Shown here: positions 59,412-64,000 of the stretch, piece by piece | Layout: the number at the start of each line of letters is the position of its first letter | Position numbering within the stretch: position 1 is the stretch's first letter | Assembly: GCF_947494125.1 (NCBI RefSeq) | Contig: NZ_CANLTU010000001.1 | Coordinates: 186,001-250,000 of the forward strand | DNA from: an uncultured Tenacibaculum sp. | GTDB taxonomy: Bacteria > Bacteroidota > Bacteroidia > Flavobacteriales > Flavobacteriaceae | Length of the DNA stretch: 64,000 bases | Direction of reading: 5' to 3' | Translations under genes and position numbers: made by a program | The notes under the pieces: model-generated | What the model was told of the DNA's origin: nothing | The model's input: only the letters and a program-made list of their open reading frames with translations | Database searches by the model: none

Positions 59412-60179
59412 TTATTTTTTAAATTTAGCTAGAGCTTGTTTCGTAAAGTCCGACAACACTAATTTTCCAGACGTTTCTGCTCTCTCAATTAATAATTTCC
59501 CCCAATGGTTAGTACCAATCCATAAAGTTTTTTTCATTTCTCCTAAGGCTTCTGGATTGTAAGAAGCTAATTTCTCAGTAAAAAGATCTAATTCTTTATC
59601 TAAATCCACAATCGATTCAAAAATACGTGCATATAAACCTTTCTCCTTTGCCCAATATGCATTTTTCCAACTAGTTGCATCCAACGTTAATTCAGCTAAA
59701 CCACTAACATTAATTTTACGTTCTACAGCCGGGGCAATCACAAACGGACCAATACCTATTGTAAACTCAGAAAGTTTAATAGAAGCGTGTTCTGTAGCCA
59801 ATACATAATCGCAGGCTGCTGCCAATCCAACACCTCCTCCTACTGTTTTACCTTGCACACGTCCAACAATTAATTTTGAACAACGACGCATTGCATTTAT
59901 AACATTTGCGAAGCCTGAAAAAAAGTTTTTCCCATCTTCTAAGTTATCAATAGCTACTAATTCATCAAAAGAAGCTCCTGCACAAAAAGCTCGCTCTCCT
60001 TCAGATTTTAAAACAATAATAGCCACCTCGTCATTCACTGATATTTTATCAAACTCATTAGCTAACCGTTCCAATAATTCACTTGGAAACGAATTACTTG
60101 CTGGGTGTCCAAATTCAATTGTTGCTATTTTATTTTCAATATGTGTATATAAACTTCCGTTTTCTCTAGTTGTTGTCAT
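59412..60179 (-). CDS. Enoyl-CoA hydratase/isomerase family protein
   Basis: A 255-residue crotonase. The first oxyanion segment is FCAGASFDEL and the second GKTVGGGVGLAAACDYV. The first catalytic Glu of hydratases (GGGLELA) is replaced here (GGGVGLA), while the second is kept in KLSEFTIGIGPFV. It may therefore be an isomerase, lyase or other family activity rather than a hydratase. It heads a four-gene operon. Confidence 0.85.
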   Translation of the reverse strand: MTTTRENGSLYTHIENKIATIEFGHPASNSFPSELLERLANEFDKISVNDEVAIIVLKSEGERAFCAGASFDELVAIDNLEDGKNFFSGFANVINAMRRCSKLIVGRVQGKTVGGGVGLAAACDYVLATEHASIKLSEFTIGIGPFVIAPAVERKINVSGLAELTLDATSWKNAYWAKEKGLYARIFESIVDLDKELDLFTEKLASYNPEALGEMKKTLWIGTNHWGKLLIERAETSGKLVLSDFTKQALAKFKK

Positions 60180-60193
60180 TTTTATTCTTTGTT

Positions 60194-60201
60194 CAAAAAT
60201 A
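60194..60201 (-). promoter_or_regulatory. -7 box of the crotonase-queD operon
   Basis: TATTTTTG on the minus strand, exact match, 14 bases before the ATG at 60179. Confidence 0.55.
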
Positions 60202-60227
60202 ATCTTAATTTTAGTTTTTAAAAAATT

Positions 60228-60683
60228 ATGAAAGATCTAAACCTGTTTTTTAATAAAACTGAAGGTATTCCTGAAAAAAAGATTTTAGAAGAATTACTTC
60301 TTTTGTATACTTCAATTTTTGAAGATGCATTGATTGATTTTTTTATAGAAAGAATTCAAACTAAAGAAAGAATTTTTTCCATAATAGCATATCATAATAC
60401 TATTCCTGTGGGGTTTAAAATTGGATATCAATACGATGCTAATACTTTTTACAGTTGGGTTGGTGGTGTATTACCTAAGTATCAAAAAAAAGGAATTGCT
60501 AGTAAACTGGCTAAGTTACAAGAGTATTGGGCTATTAATAATGGTTTTAATAAATTAAGAACAAAGTCTATGAATAAGTTTAAACCAATGTTAATTCTTA
60601 ATTTAAAAAATGGTTTTGATATTATAGAAGTTTACACAAATGAAAAAGGACAAACTAAAATTGTTTTTGAAAAACCTATTTAA
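60228..60683 (+). CDS. GNAT-family N-acetyltransferase
   Basis: A 151-residue GNAT: IIAYHNTIPVGFKIGYQYD, core strand FYSWVGGVLPKYQKKGIASKLAKLQEYWA with the acetyl-CoA loop (QKKGIAS), and a C-terminal NGFDIIEVYTNEKGQTKIVF. The substrate is unknown. Divergent from the crotonase operon; its stop shares TTAA with the MATE gene stop on the other strand. Confidence 0.85.
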   Translation: MKDLNLFFNKTEGIPEKKILEELLLLYTSIFEDALIDFFIERIQTKERIFSIIAYHNTIPVGFKIGYQYDANTFYSWVGGVLPKYQKKGIASKLAKLQEYWAINNGFNKLRTKSMNKFKPMLILNLKNGFDIIEVYTNEKGQTKIVFEKPI

Positions 60684-62014
60684 GCTTTCTTTATCAAAGC
60701 AGAAAACTTGCTTCTAAATTTTACTATTAATGGAATTCCTCTTGCTACTATCCATGCATAAAAAGCCATCCAAATAGCATATAATTTGTAATCTATAGAA
60801 TCAAAAAACAACAATACAGGAATAAAAATAAGAGTTGTTGAGAGTAATAATACATTTCGTAAGTATTTCATTTCTCCCATTCCTTTAAACATTCCATCGT
60901 AAATAAATGCAATAGAACAAATAGGTTGCATGAGTAATATAATCCAAAAGGTATTATAAAATTGTTTTAGCACTGCTGGTTCTTTTGTAAATATCTCCCC
61001 TATAAAATCGTAAAAAACAAAACCTACAAGAGCTAAAAAGCCTCCGAAAACAAATCCATAAATAATTAAATTGTTCCCTAATTTAACCAAGGTTCTATAT
61101 TCCTTTGCGCCTAATAACTTGCCTGATAAAATATTTCCTGCCGATGAATACCCATCAATCATAAAAGCGCCCATTAACCACAAGTTAAGCCCTATAGTAT
61201 AGGCTGCAATATATTCTTTACCATAAGAGGCTGCATACGATGTTGCAAAATACAAGGCAACATTTAAGGCAATGGTTCGAACAAATAAATTTAAAATCAT
61301 TACAACAAAACGAGAGATTTCTTTATTAAATGGTAGTTTAAATTTTAGTGATATTTCTGTTTTAGTAAGCAATAAATAAGCAGCTATAATTGCCATCATA
61401 ATTTGTGCAATAATACTTGCGTAAGCTGCTCCTTCAATATTCATTGCGGGGATATACCCTTCAATACCATAAACCAATATAATATCTAATACAATATTTA
61501 CTATAGTTCCTACAATAGCAATAAGCATTGGATAATACGTATTTTGCAATCCTCTAAACGTGCCAAAAACAGCAATTACAAATAGGGTAAAAGGAAAACC
61601 AAAAACACGTATTTTATAATAGTCTACTGAGTATTCTAAGATTGTTTCAGAAGCATTATAAAATTGAAATATTTCACTTGCAAATGGATAACTGATTCCC
61701 AAAATAACTAAACTAGTTATGGTTACCAAAACAATAGCTTGAGCTGGTAAATCTTTTACCTCACTTAACTTATTAGCACCTATATATTGTGAAATTATTG
61801 ATGATATCCCACTTCGTGTTTGTCCAAACACCCAAATTAACATAGACAAAAACGCTCCAACAATACCAATTGCAGCAATACTTTCTGTTGCATTTTCATT
61901 AATATTTCCAACAATTGCCAAGTCGGTTGTAGACAATAATGGCTCTGCAACTCCTGCTATTAGAGCTGGTATTGCTAATTTATTTATTCTCTTAAAACTT
62001 ATATCCTGACTCAT
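60680..62014 (-). CDS. MATE-family efflux transporter
   Basis: A 444-residue inner-membrane antiporter with twelve segments in two MatE repeats (PALIAGVAEPLLSTTDLAIV ... ; second FVVMILNLFVRTIALNVALYF). This is the NorM/DinF-like group that exports cationic drugs or metabolites with Na+ or H+. The motif around GQTRSGISSIISQYIGANKL is typical. The cargo cannot be inferred. Confidence 0.9.
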   Translation of the reverse strand: MSQDISFKRINKLAIPALIAGVAEPLLSTTDLAIVGNINENATESIAAIGIVGAFLSMLIWVFGQTRSGISSIISQYIGANKLSEVKDLPAQAIVLVTITSLVILGISYPFASEIFQFYNASETILEYSVDYYKIRVFGFPFTLFVIAVFGTFRGLQNTYYPMLIAIVGTIVNIVLDIILVYGIEGYIPAMNIEGAAYASIIAQIMMAIIAAYLLLTKTEISLKFKLPFNKEISRFVVMILNLFVRTIALNVALYFATSYAASYGKEYIAAYTIGLNLWLMGAFMIDGYSSAGNILSGKLLGAKEYRTLVKLGNNLIIYGFVFGGFLALVGFVFYDFIGEIFTKEPAVLKQFYNTFWIILLMQPICSIAFIYDGMFKGMGEMKYLRNVLLLSTTLIFIPVLLFFDSIDYKLYAIWMAFYAWIVARGIPLIVKFRSKFSALIKKA

Positions 62015-62088
62015 ACTAACATATTCGCAACAAAAAAACGGTTATTCTGTTATATTAAGAAACAAATTACTTAAAATTAAATATTAAT

Positions 62089-62096
62089 TATCTTTG
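62089..62096 (+). promoter_or_regulatory. -7 box of the universal stress protein gene
   Basis: TATCTTTG, exact match, 46 bases before the ATG at 62143. Confidence 0.55.
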
Positions 62097-62142
62097 CAAT
62101 CTTGTGAGCAAAAAACACCACCAACATTAAAAAAAGATTTTT

Positions 62143-62937
62143 ATGAAACATATATTAGTTCCTATTGGTTCCTCAGACAATTCAATAAACACCTTACAAT
62201 ATGCAATAAATTTTGCTGAAGCTATGAATGCAAAAATATTTGTAATGCGTGCTTACAAACTTTTATCTAAAGCTGGCGCTTTTGTAAATGCTGATGATAC
62301 TATGCAACGAGAAACTAATTTGTATTTACGAACTATGATTAACTCTGTTAATAGAAAAAATGTCGCTATAAAAATGATTACTGCTAAAGGAGATGTTTTA
62401 GAGAGCATTACTTCTATAAACAGAGAATTAAATATCGATTTAATTATCATGGGGCCTAAAAGTAACTCTATTAAAGATGAAGTTTTTTTAGGAAATACTT
62501 CAGGACGTGTTTTAAAGCAAACTGACATCCCTATGCTAATTGTTCCTGAAAACTATGCATTCTCTCCTTTCAAAAAGGTACTAACAGCTTTTAAATCGGG
62601 AATTATAAATAAAGAAGGTGTTTTAGAACCATTGCAAAAAGTTTTAACATCGTTCTCAGCAATTTCAAATTTACTACTAGTAAAAACTCCTTCTTATACA
62701 GATAAAGATTTAAAATTAGATACTGAATTAGAAGCAATAAAAACTGAATTAACCACTACTGAAAACGCAACTACTTTTCAAGGTGTTTTAGAGCATTTTC
62801 AATCTCATAATCCAGATTTATTATGTGTATTTAGAAGAAATAGAGGTTTTTTCCAAAAACTTTGGGAAAGCAACACCATTCTAAAAAAAGAATTCCATTG
62901 TAATATTCCTGTACTTGTTTTAAGAGGGAAATTATAA
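62143..62937 (+). CDS. Tandem universal stress protein
   Basis: A 264-residue protein. The first UspA domain (1-140) has MKHILVPIGSSDNSINTLQY and the ATP-binding loop GPKSNSIKDEVFLGNTSGRV before IPMLIVPE. The second half (about 145-264) is a weaker Usp fold ending NIPVLVLRGKL, without the full G-loop, so only the first domain is likely to bind ATP. Universal stress proteins help survival under starvation or damage. It has its own -7 box and is followed four bases later by a membrane protein. Confidence 0.88.
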   Translation: MKHILVPIGSSDNSINTLQYAINFAEAMNAKIFVMRAYKLLSKAGAFVNADDTMQRETNLYLRTMINSVNRKNVAIKMITAKGDVLESITSINRELNIDLIIMGPKSNSIKDEVFLGNTSGRVLKQTDIPMLIVPENYAFSPFKKVLTAFKSGIINKEGVLEPLQKVLTSFSAISNLLLVKTPSYTDKDLKLDTELEAIKTELTTTENATTFQGVLEHFQSHNPDLLCVFRRNRGFFQKLWESNTILKKEFHCNIPVLVLRGKL

Positions 62938-62940
62938 TCT

Positions 62941-63486
62941 ATGAAAAAAGAAAATTTTGTTCTTGAGCAAAAACTTAAAAGGCTTAAAATATCTTACACT
63001 AACGAAAACGGAAAAATTATTATAGGAAAATCTAAAGTTGATTACTTTACGCTTTTAGGTCTTATTATATTACCTCTAATAAGTTTCTTAGTAATTTTAT
63101 ATTTTGTTATTAATTATTCTTTTTTTAGTGGAAAAATAATAACCTTCTTATTCCTAATGGGAGGATCATTTTTATTTTACTCAAAACGTTATATTTCAAA
63201 GAAAAAAAATAATTCAGCTCTTAAAAGGTTAAGTGATAATGCTATTTTTTTCGAAGACAATACTTTTCAAAAAAGGTTTGACCTTAATAACACTAGAGAG
63301 TTTAAGTATAGCATGAATGAAATTTCTGAAGACACTTATGAAGGTATTTTACTTTTAGTAGATACAGATAATAATCAACATAAAATTTTAGCTTTTGATG
63401 ATGAAAATGAACAATATTTGCATAACGACTTAAAATGGTTTATTGATTATTTTTCAAAATACATTAAAATAAAAAAGGAAGTTTAA
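62941..63486 (+). CDS. Two-segment membrane protein, unknown
   Basis: A 181-residue protein with two adjacent hydrophobic helices (YFTLLGLIILPLISFLVILY and KIITFLFLMGGSFLFYSKRY) near residues 35-80. The C-terminal soluble region is rich in charged residues (YSMNEISEDTYEGILLLVDT). No family is recognised. It is co-directional with the stress protein, separated by 3 bases, so it probably shares its transcript. Confidence 0.6.
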   Translation: MKKENFVLEQKLKRLKISYTNENGKIIIGKSKVDYFTLLGLIILPLISFLVILYFVINYSFFSGKIITFLFLMGGSFLFYSKRYISKKKNNSALKRLSDNAIFFEDNTFQKRFDLNNTREFKYSMNEISEDTYEGILLLVDTDNNQHKILAFDDENEQYLHNDLKWFIDYFSKYIKIKKEV

Positions 63487-63499
63487 AACTTCCTTTTTT
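63471..63499. terminator. Bidirectional terminator between the membrane-protein gene and mutS
   Basis: A 14-bp stem (63471-63484 with 63486-63499) overlapping the stop at 63486, between it and the mutS stop at 63503; T runs on both strands. Confidence 0.75.
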
Positions 63500-63502
63500 A
63501 TT

Positions 63503-64000
63503 TTATTTCTTTACCAACATTCGCTTAATTTCATTCAACTTCATTAATGCTTCAATAGGTGTAAGCGTATCAATATTTGTAGCTAGAATTTCTTCTCGAA
63601 TATCTTCTAACAAAGGATCATCTAATTGAAAAAAGCTCATTTGCATTTCTTCATGCTGTGTTTCTTTTAACGTTTCTTTTACCTCTTTGTGCGCATGATT
63701 TTCTTCTAATTGCTTTAATATTTTCTGCGCTCTATGTATTACCATATTTGGCATTCCTGCCAATTTTGCTACATGAATACCAAAACTATGATTACTACCT
63801 CCTGCAACTAATTTGCGTAAGAAAATAATACTACTATCTAATTCTTTTACAGATACATTAAAGTTTTTAATACGTTCAAAAGTAGTAGTCATTTCATTTA
63901 ACTCATGATAGTGCGTAGCAAACAATGTTTTTCCTTTTGCTGGATGTTCATGTAAATATTCGGCAATAGCCCAAGCAATAGAAATACCGTCATAGGTAGA
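63503..64000 (-). CDS. mutS: DNA mismatch repair protein MutS, C-terminal part
   Basis: 166 residues at the window edge, reading [20 protein letters not shown] and [14 protein letters not shown], the signature III/IV end of the MutS ATPase (Walker D-loop region), then [20 protein letters not shown] and the C-terminal tail ending [11 protein letters not shown]. The rest lies beyond base 64000. This is the true MutS; the gene at 40468 is a distant relative. Confidence 0.95.
   Translation of the reverse strand, partial: STYDGISIAWAIAEYLHEHPAKGKTLFATHYHELNEMTTTFERIKNFNVSVKELDSSIIFLRKLVAGGSNHSFGIHVAKLAGMPNMVIHRAQKILKQLEENHAHKEVKETLKETQHEEMQMSFFQLDDPLLEDIREEILATNIDTLTPIEALMKLNEIKRMLVKK

Noticed and set aside
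1-64000. Mobile elements, CRISPR arrays, prophage, toxin-antitoxin pairs
   Set aside because: No transposase, integrase, spaced repeats, phage structural gene or paired toxin/antitoxin was seen; gene order and composition look uniform.

Overview
The window looks like a piece of a Flavobacteriaceae chromosome, Tenacibaculum/Polaribacter-like in gene content; the genus is an inference. The DNA is strongly AT-rich. It carries the gliding-motility genes gldD and gldE in the order mutY-ssb-gldE-gldD. There are almost no Shine-Dalgarno sequences, and many genes have a Bacteroidetes-type -7 box (TAnnTTTG) a few tens of bases upstream. I see no phage, insertion sequence, integrase, CRISPR array or rRNA. 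The only RNA gene I am sure of is a tRNA-Leu(CAA). The region is ordinary core chromosome with a few unusual genes.

Layout. 1-7.5 kb: partial upp, two small outer-membrane barrel proteins, an alpha/beta hydrolase, a BrnQ carrier, and the ferrous-iron operon feoA-feoB plus a small Cys-tailed membrane protein. 7.6-13.2 kb: tightly packed genes for holB, a lipoprotein, an NtrY-like histidine kinase, a crotonase and a TPR/AraC regulator. 13.4-16.2 kb: a small membrane protein, an HD hydrolase, asd and an acetyltransferase. 16.3-20.5 kb: trhO, a U32 (TrhP-type) protein and a ferredoxin, which together look like a tRNA U34 hydroxylation operon, then an ACT protein and dinB. 20.5-24.3 kb: a LytS/LytTR two-component pair, a possible small RNA, and rpmA/rplU. 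24.4-30.7 kb: a pair of M16 peptidase-like proteins, a DMT exporter, a Cys-rich metal-binding lipoprotein and heme A synthase. 30.7-34.1 kb: mutY-ssb-gldE-gldD. 34.2-40.4 kb: HU, a 29-residue basic (mS38/bS22-like) protein, RNase G, a patatin/outer-membrane-barrel fusion and uvrC. 40.4-47.2 kb: a membrane-anchored MutS-like ATPase, then a molybdenum cofactor operon (moaA, moeA, unknown, moaC, mobA, DUF1835).

47.2-56 kb is the most unusual block. A seven-membrane-segment AraC regulator diverges from an operon encoding an outer-membrane TolC protein with a periplasmic substrate-binding-protein domain on its N-terminus, an RND adaptor lipoprotein, an RND pump and a potassium-channel-like protein. 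A 13-bp direct repeat, 32 bp apart, sits at the regulator's promoter, and a weaker third copy lies toward the operon promoter. This suggests a self-regulated efflux system whose outer-membrane channel may itself bind a ligand.

56-64 kb: tRNA-Leu, prs, rplY, pth, a short reverse operon (crotonase, two tiny membrane proteins, QueD-like), a GNAT, a MATE exporter, a tandem universal stress protein, a two-segment membrane protein and the C-terminal end of mutS.
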